Assembly (NCBI GenBank): GCA_029216955.1
Contig: JANAVB010023996.1
Location: 19,050,742 to 19,114,741, forward strand
DNA from: Iris pallida
Taxonomy: Eukaryota > Streptophyta > Magnoliopsida > Asparagales > Iridaceae
Direction of reading: 5' to 3'
DNA: 64,000 nucleotides
Part shown: in pieces, positions 46,005 to 56,544 of the stretch
Layout of the letters: each line of letters begins with the position of its first letter
Numbering within the stretch: the stretch's first letter is position 1
Position numbers and translations under genes: made by a program
Notes under the pieces: model-generated
The model's database searches: none
Told to the model about the DNA's origin: nothing
The model's input: only the letters and a program-made list of their open reading frames with translations

Positions 46005-47371
46005 GTGACTGTCTATGTCACTAATGAGGAACAAGACGTATCCACCTCCGACAGTCGGGAGCAAAGGATCGCTACTTTAGAGGTTATCTTAAAAAATATG
46101 GCCGAAATAATAAAAAACATGTATGATGTAATCATGGCACAACACTCTGTTCTACCGGCTGCAAATCTAATTCCAACCCAAGAACATATAGCAGCATCCT
46201 CCCAGTCAATACCGGTCTGGAGGTACAATCTCATAACGCTATCATGACATCTCCAAGTTATTCTGGTGCTGGAGGTGGTACTTATTATGCAGTCCCGCCT
46301 CCTAACACATCGAATTAATCTACTGCTCCCCAAGCATCAAGGGATACTAATGAAGCAGTGAAGCTTCTACGTAGTCAGTTCGAAGCTTTCAAACAGAATG
46401 ATGGTCTATAGAAGTTGGGGATCAAACAACCCTACCCTATAGAGTGAAAGAAAGTCCCATTTCCACCTAAATACAAGCCACCAACCATCATGCTGTTTGA
46501 CGGTAGTTCATCTCCAAGTCAGTACCTCAATCACTTAGAGGTAGTGACTGATCAGCTCCAACCGAACGATGCTCTACTCACTAGAGTATTCGTCGGATGC
46601 TTGGAAGGTACAGCCTATGACTGGTATCATAGTCTGCCACATGGTTACATAACATCTTTTGCAGGATTCAAGCAAATGTTCTTAGAACGGTTCTATGAGA
46701 AAACAAACGACAAGACTATGTCGACCATCATCAAAATCAAGCAACGGCCAAATGAAACTACTGAACGTTTTATTGAGCGCTTCCATCGCGAGGCACTCAA
46801 AATGCCTCTGGGTACTCTGGATGCACTAACTATATATACATACAAATTAAACTTGTTACCTATAGTCAGCATGTGGACTGGACCCACGCAATTCCAAGGC
46901 TGGGCCTCCTTCATAGTAAGCGCCAAGGCAGCCGAGGATAGTGCTGATAAGTTCAAACAACTAGGCATCCAGATGCCTAATCTTGATAAAGATGAACATT
47001 TTGCAACCAACAACGGTGGGCGTTAGAACAACCGTTAGAACAAAGAAGATTTAGCCATCAATGTGATAGGCAAAGAAGCTTTAGCTGTCGATGTAGGTCA
47101 GTCAAAACCTACTACGACAGCACCCCCACAGAGAGCACATCGTCCAAAAAAGGAATATTTCTTTGATGAGGATGACGTCATGAGCATATTTGATTATCTA
47201 ATCATGAGCAACAAACTTCAATTGCACGAAGAAAAATGGCCAGACGAAGTAGCTAAAATTGATAATCCTAAATACTATGTGTATCACAGTTCCGACGAGG
47301 GCATTTTACGTACTCAAATGGATGATCCAGGAGTTGATCAACACCAAGGCAATCATCCTTCAGCTGGATGA
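46005..47371 (+). pseudogene. Element F gag remnant
   Basis: Three open parts. 46005-46247 holds a short helical stretch (IATLEVILKNMAEIIKNMYD). 46490-47026 holds the capsid core with LTRVFVGCLEGTAYDWYHSL, FKQMFLERFY and ETTERFIERFHREAL, the classic retrotransposon gag pattern. 47063-47371 holds FFDEDDVMSIFDYL and PKYYVYHSSD, the region that precedes protease in Tat elements. Stops and frameshifts separate the parts. The zinc knuckle was not clear. Confidence 0.78.
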
Positions 47372-48793
47372 AAAGACGGTAACTGCTAATGTCATCTCTC
47401 TGCAATTTGGCGACTTTCCTGCGCAACTTGTGCAGGATGTAGTCGTCACCATTCTAAAAGACACTCTGGAGATTGTCAACCTTCCACCAGCACGAAGTGA
47501 CAGTCTCATGTCCATATCAACTAACAAAGGAGAAATCATGTGGATTCACCCCGATTTGGTTGCTGACTTTGAATCCAATACACCTGCTTCCTCTACAAAT
47601 TCAAGAAAGACAACCAAATACAAGTCATGTCATATGACTTCACTGGGTGGTCATCTTCCATCTTTGGATGCTACCTTCATCGCAGAGGAGGTGTCACAAC
47701 CAACAACAACCAAAAAAGGAAAACAGCCAGTTCGTTTTGATAAAATATTAAAGAAAACTCTACCTTTTGGACTGGAGAAGCCGTATAACTTCGATATATT
47801 GGCTCAACTAGCCAATACACCGGCGAGGTTATCAATCTTTGACCTCCTGCATCTTTCGATAAAAACTTGAAAAATATTAAGCAAATCTTTAATGCAAGCC
47901 GACGCTTGTCTGGCACACCTCAAAAAGCCAGATGAGGAACCTGTAGCATATTTTCAACTGTCATAGTGTGATGGAGCAGATTTCCAATATCACCTTCACA
48001 CAGGATGATATGCTTCTGGAGGATAATTGACATGATCGATGTCTCTATTTTATAGGGTATTTTGATACAATAAAAGTCGACCGCAACCTGATTGACCCTG
48101 GATCTGCACTCAGCATTATGCCAAAGACTCTACTGGATGCACTGAAGATCCCTGTCCCACAATTATGACTATTCTGGGATTTAGTTCTGGGAAAAGTGAA
48201 CCACTGGGAAAGATTCGCCTGAAAGTTTAAATCGGCAATCTCCGTACGAAAGTCACCTTCTATGTGATTGACAATCATGGCTCCTACAATGCCTTGTTAG
48301 AAGATCATGGTTGCATGAACATAACATCGTGCCATTAACTCTCCACCAATATTTCAAATATGTGGATGACAATGGAGAAGTCCGAAAGGAAGTGGCTGAT
48401 CTTAATCCCTTCTGGGGCATCGAAGCATATTTCACAGACTTTAGAATGTATAAAGAGGAGTTCATGAAAGTAGTACTAGCCATAGACACCGAAGAAGATC
48501 AGAAGGACAATTCAGATGACATCCTTATGATTCCGGTCAAAGGACGTACTTCTCGTCCTTCATCTTCTTGGACGTTGACCATCTATCTCTCTTCTTCTGT
48601 CAAGCATCATATTGCTAAAAAGATGGAGCATATGGAGCTCACCTCTTCAGAGCCTCTTATTATTGACCATCGTCATAACAAGCCTTCTCTTTCTCCTCTT
48701 CTTGTCGTCAATCTTAGCAAGCCGTCGGCTAAGATTAAAAGCCCTATTGTAAATGATGATGTAACTATTAATAAAGTAGCATCTCCTTTGTAG
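47372..48793 (+). pseudogene. Element F protease region remnant
   Basis: The site LIDPGSALSIMP around 48088-48123 corresponds to the protease active site of Tat/Ogre pol (D.GSA...MP), with the Asp codon at 48094-48096. Downstream IDNHGSYNALL and, in another frame from 48311, HEHNIVPLTLHQYFKYVDDN and PFWGIEAYFTDFRMY match the segment between protease and RT in this lineage. Several frameshifts. The frame 47259-47870 may include linker sequence with no known function. Confidence 0.6.
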
Positions 48794-49599
48794 TATACTG
48801 AGGTCAATTACTATACTCGAAGTTATCTGGACATCATGGATAACTTCAAACCTTTTAAATTAGGAGCAGTCCAATCTCTTCAAGACGAAGTATTACTGGA
48901 CTCAATACAAGATACAATCTTGCTGGTTCCCTTTCGGAAGAAGGATTAACATCCTATTCTCTTCAGTGAAGGATTAAATCAAAAGGCTATATCCAATGGT
49001 GATGTTGAAAATGATGATAATGGCAAATTCAACTACATCGTTATAGTCAACAGTCGAAGAACATCATCTAGAAGATGGGCTACAACTTCAAAACTGACCT
49101 CAATCATGGTAGGGGAAGGCAAACTCCTATTCACATACCTACTCCAAAAGAAAAGGAAAGTACAATACTACAACAAAACAAAGCATGTGTTAGGCTACAC
49201 CTCGCCAATCATGACCCTAAATGCTTCTAATTCTGACAAAGAACAACGATCTAACTCTTCCGACTCTGCTTCATGTGACGCAAACACTAGCATAGGGCAC
49301 GTCCATCGAGTAACTCTATCTTCTAATATGGTAACCGCCAAGTTCTCAGAAGATGACGATAACTTCATTGAAGCCCTTGAATCTGATCCCTGGGCGCAAA
49401 TGATGGATACTCAATAGGAACTTTACTTCAAACAACGCAAACTACCTACCGAAGATCAGTTGGTCCAGGTTGATGCCGGAGATGAAGCATCTCCAAGACC
49501 AATCTTCATCAGCAAAGTCTTCCTGAAGCAGATAAACAAGGACTGATTCAGCTCATTAGGGAATACATTAACGTATTCTCCTAGAGTTACAAAGATATG

Positions 49600-50020
49600 T
49601 CAGGATTAGATTCTCAGATCGCTACACATAAGCTCAACATCTTGCCAAATGCAAGGCCAGTCAAACAACAACATCGTAGATTTTGACTTGACATGATGGA
49701 TGCTATAGAAGCCGAAGACAAGAAGCTTATCGCCTGTGGCTTTGTCATGGAAGAACAACATCCGAACTGGGTGGCTAATGTCATCCCAGTTATGAAAAAA
49801 ACTGGGAAGGTCCGAGTCTGCATCGACTTTAGGGACCTTAATAAAGTTTGTCCCAAGGATGAGTTTTCTCTTCTGATCACTGATGTCATAATCGACAATA
49901 CTTGCGGGTTCGAGCGGATGTCTTTTATGGACGGATTCTCTGGATATAATCAAATAAAGATAAACCCCGAAGATGAAAACATATATCTTTCTGCACTCCT
50001 CTAGGAGTCTACTGCTACAC
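49600..50020 (+). pseudogene. Element F reverse transcriptase, N-terminal part, cut by D
   Basis: The reading starts around HKLNILPNARPVKQ and continues, after TGA 49684 at an Arg-like position, with EEQHPNWVANVIPVMKKTGK, VRVCIDFRDLNKVCPKDEF and ERMSFMDGFSGYNQIK, the Tat-type RT fingers and first palm motifs. A frameshift near 49975 follows, then the frame for TPLGVYCYT runs into the D LTR at 50021. The YxDD part is not in the window. Confidence 0.82.
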
Positions 50021-52904
50021 TGTCACGCCCCAGAACCAGAATACTGGAGAGCGGGGGCAGACATAGCCAGCTACGTATATTGAAATAGAATACATCTCAA
50101 CTATACGGTCACGGCTGAGGGTTTACTACAAGCCAACAGTCTCTTAAGGTCAAGCCTATTGTCTCAACCTCAAGCAAGTAATATAATTACAAGATGTTTG
50201 ACCACCCAATATACAATAAAAGGCGTCCCAAATATTACATATCAGCTGATCATGAAGCTAGTCGTACAAAATGCGAGGACTAGCCAGAGTTTAAGTCATA
50301 CATGATCAACCCTAGGATTTGTTAATCATGTTTACAGCCCGTAGGCAGACAGTAAGTAAAAGTGCATCGAGCTAACAGGTGCTCGTCGGCTAAACGCCTC
50401 AAAAGAATAGTTTTACAATAGAGTGAGCAAAACAAAAAAGAAAACCCACTCGTAGCCCGGGTTCCTTCTAGTCGCCACCATTGGGCTGGAAGCTTGGTAG
50501 ATCCTCGGGAGCTGCTCCGAAATCTGGCCACACAAAACCAGCTGAGTCAACCCCAGAAAGAGCAAGTGCCACAAGGGGGCCACGAAATAAGAACAAAAGC
50601 CAGCAATCAGCACAAGAAATTTTAATATTAAAACTAGAATTACGAAAACATGTCAGGATGATATACGACGAGATAACCATGGAACTATTCCGATAGCCAG
50701 GTTACAACCCGTAAACCAAACAAGGACCGGGGTTGTAACCCTTCGTCTGAACAGAACTTGGTATCCCACCATTTATCGACAAAATAATGCAAGAAATCAA
50801 GACAGTGAGCAATCTTGTACTGGATCAAGACATGGCTAAACTGGTTAAACCTCATTCAATCAATCACGGTCAAGCAGATACTACGACTTACTACTTTAAC
50901 TAACTAGGGTTATCACAGACCTAATTACTAACAAGATGCAGTGAGATTGTTCCACAGCCACAAGCCCTGCAGACCATCCAGGTTACCCAGGTCGAAAATT
51001 AGGGGTTGAATTCAGGTGGGTACAACGTCCAGAAAATGCATGTACCCTTAGGTGACTTAGAGGGTGCAACACGCGACGGTGCGCTGGAAATGTGCCCTAC
51101 TCGACGGCAGGCTACAGATCTCAAGAGCGCCCAGGTAACGAGATTGCCTGTAGCTGTGTCATCTCTTCATGACTATTGTGTTATTCTAGTTATCAACCTT
51201 AATCCATTTTAGTAGGTACTCCTGACCGTGGTCCTCAGGAGTCCCATCCTAGACATGATGCAAGACAGGACAAGTGGACTTAACAAGCAAGCAGGAAAGA
51301 ACTACCCACGGTGTTAAGGCAAGTCAAGTAAGTTATCAAGATAAATCATGTCAGGGTACTTGTCAGGAGTGCGCCACGACGGGCCACTATCATGTCAGGT
51401 TGGTCATGTCAGAAGTGCCCCAATACGGGTCACTGTCGTGTTATGCTAGTTCCTTGTCATACCATGCCATGTACAATAGTCATTCCAAACATATTAGATA
51501 AAATCAAGTTCATGGCAAAAGGCGTAAGGATATAAAATGGGCGTAAAATATCTAATAAAATATTAATATATAGGACTATAGAAGAGCCAAGCTTAAAGAA
51601 ATAAAACCAAAGCTCCAAGAGCCAATGGTTAAGCATGGGGTCAGGGGATCAGCGTAGGCGAAAAGTCACGCACGCTGCAGGGAGCAGCGTAGGTGAAAAG
51701 TCACGCACGCTGAGAGAGCAGCGTAGGTGAAAAGTCACGCACGCTCAAGGAGCAGCGTAGGTGAAAAGTCACGTACGCTGAGAGAGCAGCGTAGGTGAAA
51801 AGTCACGCACGCTCAAGGAGCAGCGTAGATGAAAAGTCACGCACGCTGAGAGAGCAGCGTAGGTGAAAAGTCACGCACGCTCAAGGAACAGCGTAGGTGA
51901 AAAGTCACGCACGCTACAGGGAGCAGCGTAGGTGAAAAGTCACGCACGCTCAAGGAGCAGCGTAGGTGAAAAGTCATGCACGCTGAGAGAGCAGCGTAGG
52001 TGAAAAGTCACGCACGCTCAAGGAGCAGCGTAGGTGAAAAGTCATGCACGCTACAGGGAGCAGCGTAGGTGAAAAGTCACGCACGCTACAGGGAGCAGCG
52101 TAGGTGAAAAGTCACGCACGCTACAGGGAGCAGCGTAGGTGAAAAGTCACGCACGCTGAAGGAGACACGCTTCCAACAGGAAGCGTACCCAAGTCTGCGT
52201 ACGCACGCTAAAAAGCGCGCGCAGCTCAGTATGCGTAAGCTAAACAGCTCTGCACACTGCTCACTGTCTTCTCCAAACAGCAAGAACACCATGGTTGAAC
52301 CCAAGGCTACACAGCATCATAACTTGGTCATCCGAACTCCAAATCCGGATTTCCAAAGTTCCAACTGGTGAGAAACTGAATGCTCTTCCATATGGAAACA
52401 CCAAAACCCATGAAAATCCAACTTAAGGAGATCAAACCATGCAAAATCCAAAAAAAAAATAACTTAGATCTAGCGCAAAGGAGACTTCAAATCACAAAAC
52501 ACCAAGTTCTAATGTTGATCACCATGTCCTAATCTAGCAAATGAACCAAGAAAATAGGGCTCTCATGAAGTGGCAAGGTGCACTTGCCTAGGGTTAGGAG
52601 TGTTGTGGAGGAAGGAGAAGAAGAAGAAGGAAATTAATGGTAGAAGTTATGAGGAGAGAGAGTGGTAGGTGGGGGTTATAAAGAGGGTGAGTTGTGGTAG
52701 GTTGAGGGGTAGCATAGGTTAAGGTGATCCAACTCACGTAAAACCGAACCAATCCAAATAAAATCGAGCCATGCCAAAACCCAAAATACGGGAAATACCA
52801 AAATCCCACAAGTTAAGAAAAATAATAAAATAAAAAAAACATGTCAAAAATCCAGATACGAGTATAAATACGAAATACGAGAAATACGGAAAATGAGGGT
52901 GACA
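50021..52904 (-). repeat. Element D 3' LTR
   Basis: Plus-strand limits TGTCACGCCCCAG at 50021 and GAGGGTGACA at 52904. In the sense direction it starts TGTCACCCTCATTTTCC and ends GGGGCGTGACA. TATA-like CTTTATAA on the minus strand at 52683-52676. It contains the 15-unit hairpin array 51651-52157. Bases 50016-50020 (TACAC) should be the target duplication; the partner is outside the window. Confidence 0.85.
51651..52157. repeat. Array of 15 tandem hairpin units in the D LTR
   Basis: Fifteen units of 33-34 bases. Each has a 26-base core: AGCGT, 2-base spacer, GTGA, AAAG, TCAC, 2-base spacer, ACGCT, so both AGCGT/ACGCT and GTGA/TCAC can pair in every unit. Linkers are GAGAGAG-, CAAGGAG- or ACAGGGAG-like and alternate for part of the array, giving a 66-bp higher order. 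The outer arms are intact in all 15 units. The few substitutions lie in the inner stem or spacers (units 1, 4, 6, 10, 12). Not CRISPR: eukaryotic LTR, no unique spacers. Confidence 0.93.
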
Positions 52905-52921
52905 ACTCTATCCACCTTAAA
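52905..52921 (-). other. Element D polypurine tract
   Basis: On the minus strand TTTAAGGTGGATAGAGT directly precedes the LTR and follows TTTCGAGGACGAAATTC, the same arrangement as in A. Confidence 0.75.
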
Positions 52922-53073
52922 AGAATTTCGTCCTCGAAATTTAATCAAGGAGCTAGAGATTGTCACGACAAGCTACATTATGCATAGGCAAGTTATACTA
53001 AGCAGTTCAATCATACAATCATACAATGCAAGCAAGGAAGGGAAAACGTAAGGCATAAGAAGGATATTATACC

Positions 53074-53622
53074 TCACGAGTCAAACAGGTAGGGATATCG
53101 CGATCGGATGTCATCCTCACGCTCCCACGTTGACTCACCTAGAGAGTGATGACCCCAAGCAACACGGACTAATCTAATAGTCTTGTTCTTGAGTATCTTC
53201 TCCCTCCGGTCCAATATAGACACGGGCCTCTCCTCATACGAAAGGTTGGTACCAACAACCAATTCCGAATGGTCTAGGATGTGGCTCGGGTTCGGAATAT
53301 ACCGTCGTAATTGGGACACATGGAATACATCATGCACCTCACTTAGCGACGACGGAAGAGCGAGACGATAGGATACATCTCCTACTCGCTCTAGAATATC
53401 GAACGGCCCTATATACCTAGGACTAAGCTTTCCCCGTACGCCAAAGCGAATGACGCCGCGGTTAGGCGAGATCCTAAGGAATATATGGTCGCCGACAGCA
53501 AATTCTAAGGGACGCCGATGAGCATCGGCCCAATGGCGCTGGTGGTCCTGTGCAACTCGGAGGTGATCTCTGACCTTCCTGACCACTTCAACCATTTGGA
53601 AAATTAATTCGGGTCCGAGCAT
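53074..53622 (-). pseudogene. Element D integrase C-terminus with chromodomain-like tail
   Basis: An open frame of 182 codons. Residues 30-75 contain HRRPLEFAVGDHIFLRISPN and FGVRGKLSPRYIGPF, the conserved integrase C-terminal (GPY/F-type) region. Residues 95-115 read SEVHDVFHVSQLRRYIPNPS. The tail, ILDRREKILKNKTIRLVRVA and STWEREDDIRSRYPYLFDS, is chromodomain-like. Continuous with the core domain at 53774-54124 except for a frameshift between about 53630 and 53780. Confidence 0.85.
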
Positions 53623-53773
53623 CTACCTCTCTCCGACATCGTCCCATGCTAGCGGAGATCTGCACTTTCTGCCATAGAGAGCCTCGAAGGGTGCCATCTG
53701 GATACTGGCCTGATAACTGTTGTTGTACGAGAATTCTACCAGGTGCAGATGATTCTCCCATGAACCACCGAAG

Positions 53774-54319
53774 TCAAGGGTGCAAGATCTCAGATCTCAA
53801 CATATCTTCAAGAGTCTGGATTGTGCGCTCTGATTGACCATCCGTCTGCGGGTGATAAGCTGAGCTGAATTGAAGGCGAGTCCCCAAACTCTTCTGCAAG
53901 CTGCACCAAAAGTGTGATGTGAATCTTGAATCCCTGCCTGAGGTGATGCTGACTGGCACACCGTGAAGCCTGACGATCTGCCTGAGGTACATCTCTGCTA
54001 GCTGCACCGTCGACTGTCCAACTCTGAATGGGAGAAAGTGTGCCACCTTGGTAAGCCTGTCTACAATTACCCAAATAGCATCTCTGCCGGCCAGAGATCT
54101 GGGCAATCCGGTCACGAAATCCATGGTTATATGTTCTCATTTCTATTCTGGGATCGGTAAGGGCTGAAGAAGTCTAGCGGGCCTCTGATGTTCAGCTTTA
54201 ACCTGTTGGCAAACCAAACACCGAGAGACAAATCGGGCTATCTCCCTCTTCATGCCATTCCACCAGAAATGTTGACGAATATCACGGTACATCTTCGTAC
54301 CACCCGGATGAATAGAATA
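53774..54319 (-). pseudogene. Element D integrase finger and core, second catalytic Asp lost
   Basis: After TAA 54322-54320 the frame carries SIHPGGTKMYRDI, WWNGMKREIARF and CLVCQQVK (intact HHCC finger). Then come two stops at Trp positions in the PEWKW-type motif (TAG 54145-54143 and TGA 54139-54137). The core reads MDFVTGLPRSLAGRDAIWVI (first D), SITSGRDSRF (the D of SDRD is Gly, codon 53938-53936) and TDGQSERTIQ (E). The DDE triad is therefore incomplete, besides the stops. Confidence 0.85.
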
Positions 54320-55744
54320 TTAAGAACTGTGGGCTTCTGCCATAACTTCCTGTCTGATATCTCCACTGGGTGCACAAAGACGAGTGCCGTGCCGAAGGGT
54401 ACCGTCTTCATGGATACATAACTCTGGCCTTCTTCCTGCTTCACACTCTGCTCTGAGTTGCTGGATCTTGGAATCTGTTGACTGTGCCACCCGGATTCTC
54501 TCAACTATGCTGGACTGAACCTGTAGGCTGGCCATCAATGCCACGCTGGTTGGAAGAACCACTTCAATTTCCATCTTCTGAAGATCTGCTAATAATTTTG
54601 GTTGCGCCGTCAGGAAATAAACTCCGGCTCTCCTGCTCAATGCATCTGCTACAACGTTGGCCTTCCCGGGATGATACTGTAAATCCACATCATAGTCCAC
54701 TAGTAGCTCGAGCCATCTTCTCTGCCGCATATTAAGGTCCTTCTGGGTGAAAACATACTTCAGGCTCTTATGATCAGTAAAGATCTCCACTCTATCCCCG
54801 TACAAGTAGTGTCTCCACAACTTCAAAGCAAACACTACCGTCGCCAATTCCAAGTCATGGGTCAGGTAATTCTTCTCATGATCGTGTAGTTGACGTGACA
54901 CATAAGATATTACCTTCCCATGCTGCATTAAGACACACCCCAATCCTCTGCCTGAAGTGTCGCAAAAAACTGTGAATCCTCCGGTCCCATCTGGAAGGGT
55001 AAGAATGGGGGCCGTTATCAAACCTCGCTTCAACTTCTCAAATGATTCCTGGCACTCTGCTGTCCAAACAAACGGCACATCCTTACGGGTCAACTGGGTC
55101 ATCGGTACTGAAATCCTTGCAAACTCTGAAACGAACCGGCGGTAGTAGCCGGCCAATCCAAGGAAGCTGCGAACCTCTGCCACTGAGCTGGGTACCGGCC
55201 ATGACTCGATAGCCACAATCTTCTGGGGATCCACTTCCACTCCTCCTCTGGTAATGATGTGACCCAAGTATGAAATGCGATCGAGCCAGAACTCGTATTT
55301 ACTGAACTTGGCGTACAACTGATGCTCCCTAAGCGTCTGAAGGATGACTCTGAGATGCTGCTCATGCTCTGCTTCACTCTTGCTATAGACCAGGATGTCA
55401 TCTAGGAACACGATCACAAATTGATCCAAGTAAGGCATAAAAATACGATTCATGAGGTCCATGAATACGGCCGGCGCATTGGTCGCTCTAAAGGGCATAA
55501 CAAGGAACTTCCAATGTCCATACCTCGATCTGAATGCTATCTTCGGGATGTCCTGCTCTCTGACTCTGATCTGGTGGTATCCCGACTGAAAGTCGATCTT
55601 CGAAAATACTGAAGCCCCTCTGAGCTGATCAAACAAGTCATCTATCCTCGGAAGAGGGTATCTGTTCTTGATTGTCACCGAATTTAAGGTACGATAATCA
55701 ACACATAGCCTGGACGTACCATCCTTCTTTTTCACAAGAAGCAT
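54320..55744 (-). pseudogene. Element D reverse transcriptase and RNase H
   Basis: An open frame of 474 codons. [47 protein letters not shown] (usually PFGLTNAP) and intact FLDDILVYS near residue 120. The connection [13 protein letters not shown] is intact. RNase H from about residue 245: [44 protein letters not shown] and NVVADALSR. The frame begins only after TAG 55760 in the GFIRASG motif and ends with TAA where A has Gln (SQYSIHPG). Confidence 0.88.
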
Positions 55745-55759
55745 CGGGGCTCCCCAAGG

Positions 55760-56544
55760 CTATCCACTTGCACGGATGAATCCTTTGGTCCTCAGTTCTT
55801 CAATCATTTTGTATAAAATCTCCAACTCTGAAGGCGCCATCCTGTAGACTCGCTCTGACACTGGTGCTGTCCCGGGAATCAAGTCTATAGTGAACTCAAT
55901 CTCCCGCTCCGGCGGCATCCCTGGAAGCTCCTTTGGAAAGACATCTGGAAACTCTTCAACTATCCGGGGTAACTGCACTGCTGCTACTGCCATACGCAAT
56001 GCTGGAGAAGACGGCTCCACTGCGCCTCTAGAAAACGAAAACTCTGGCTCGCCGGGGATACTAAAGACAACTCTGCCAATATGGCAGTCTATCCTAGCAT
56101 ACTGGTTCCTCAACCAATCTATGCCTAGGACTACATCATAATCTGCCATAGGAAACTCTATGAATCTAGCGGGGAACTCCCTACCGCTAACTACGATCCG
56201 ACACGAGGAAAACACACGATCTACTCCCACAAGGCTATTACCAGTAAGTATATTGAGCCTCACTGATAATGACTCGGGCTCCAATCTTATCCGTATCGTG
56301 AATCGTGCAGACATAAATGAATGCGATGCACCAGAATCAAATAGTACAGACACTGGAGAGGAGTTGACGAGAATAGTACCTGCCACAACCTCACCTGGTG
56401 CAACTTCTTCTTCCATAGCCATCATCATGGCCTGACCTTGTCCTCTGGCTGCTGATCCCCTCTGCTGGAAACCTCTCTGCCTATTCTGGGTCTGAGCTTG
56501 GACTTGTGCATACTGCTGGGGGTGCTGTTGCTGGAATGCCTGAG
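55760..56544 (-). pseudogene. Element D gag end and protease, cut by E
   Basis: From the E border at 56544 the frame reads a Gln-rich gag end (QQQHPQQYAQVQAQTQNRQR) into the ATG at 56428 and on to the protease. The active site [12 protein letters not shown] is intact, followed by VVLGIDWLRNQYARIDC and EFPDVFPKELPGMPPEREIE, the usual linker to RT. It ends at TAG 55762-55760 inside the first RT motif. Upstream gag is separated by E. Confidence 0.85.

Larger units (their letters stand above)
44275..50020 (+). mobile_element. Element F: Tat/Ogre-like Ty3/Gypsy, interior, truncated by D
   Basis: Interior of a Gypsy element of the Tat/Ogre kind: tRNA-Arg-like primer site, an extra upstream frame with repeats, gag, protease and the beginning of RT. 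The RT is cut by D at 50021 inside the motif after YNQI. The remaining pol and the 3' LTR would lie beyond the right end of D, outside the window. Many stops and frameshifts; the oldest well-recognisable coding element here. Confidence 0.75.
52905..56544 (-). mobile_element. Element D: Ty3/Gypsy chromovirus interior, truncated by E
   Basis: Reads leftward from 56544: end of gag, protease, RT, RNase H, integrase, chromodomain-like tail, purine tract (52921-52905), then the 3' LTR. The rest of gag, the primer site and the 5' LTR lie beyond element E, outside the window. D is inserted in the RT of F. Sequence motifs are close to A (for example LDRREK and WEREDDIRSRYPYLF). Confidence 0.88.

Noticed and set aside
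51651..52157. CRISPR-like regular repeat array
   Set aside because: Regularly spaced palindromic repeats, but the linkers are only 7-8 bases and recur in three types, there are no unique spacers or cas genes, and the array lies in a plant LTR.
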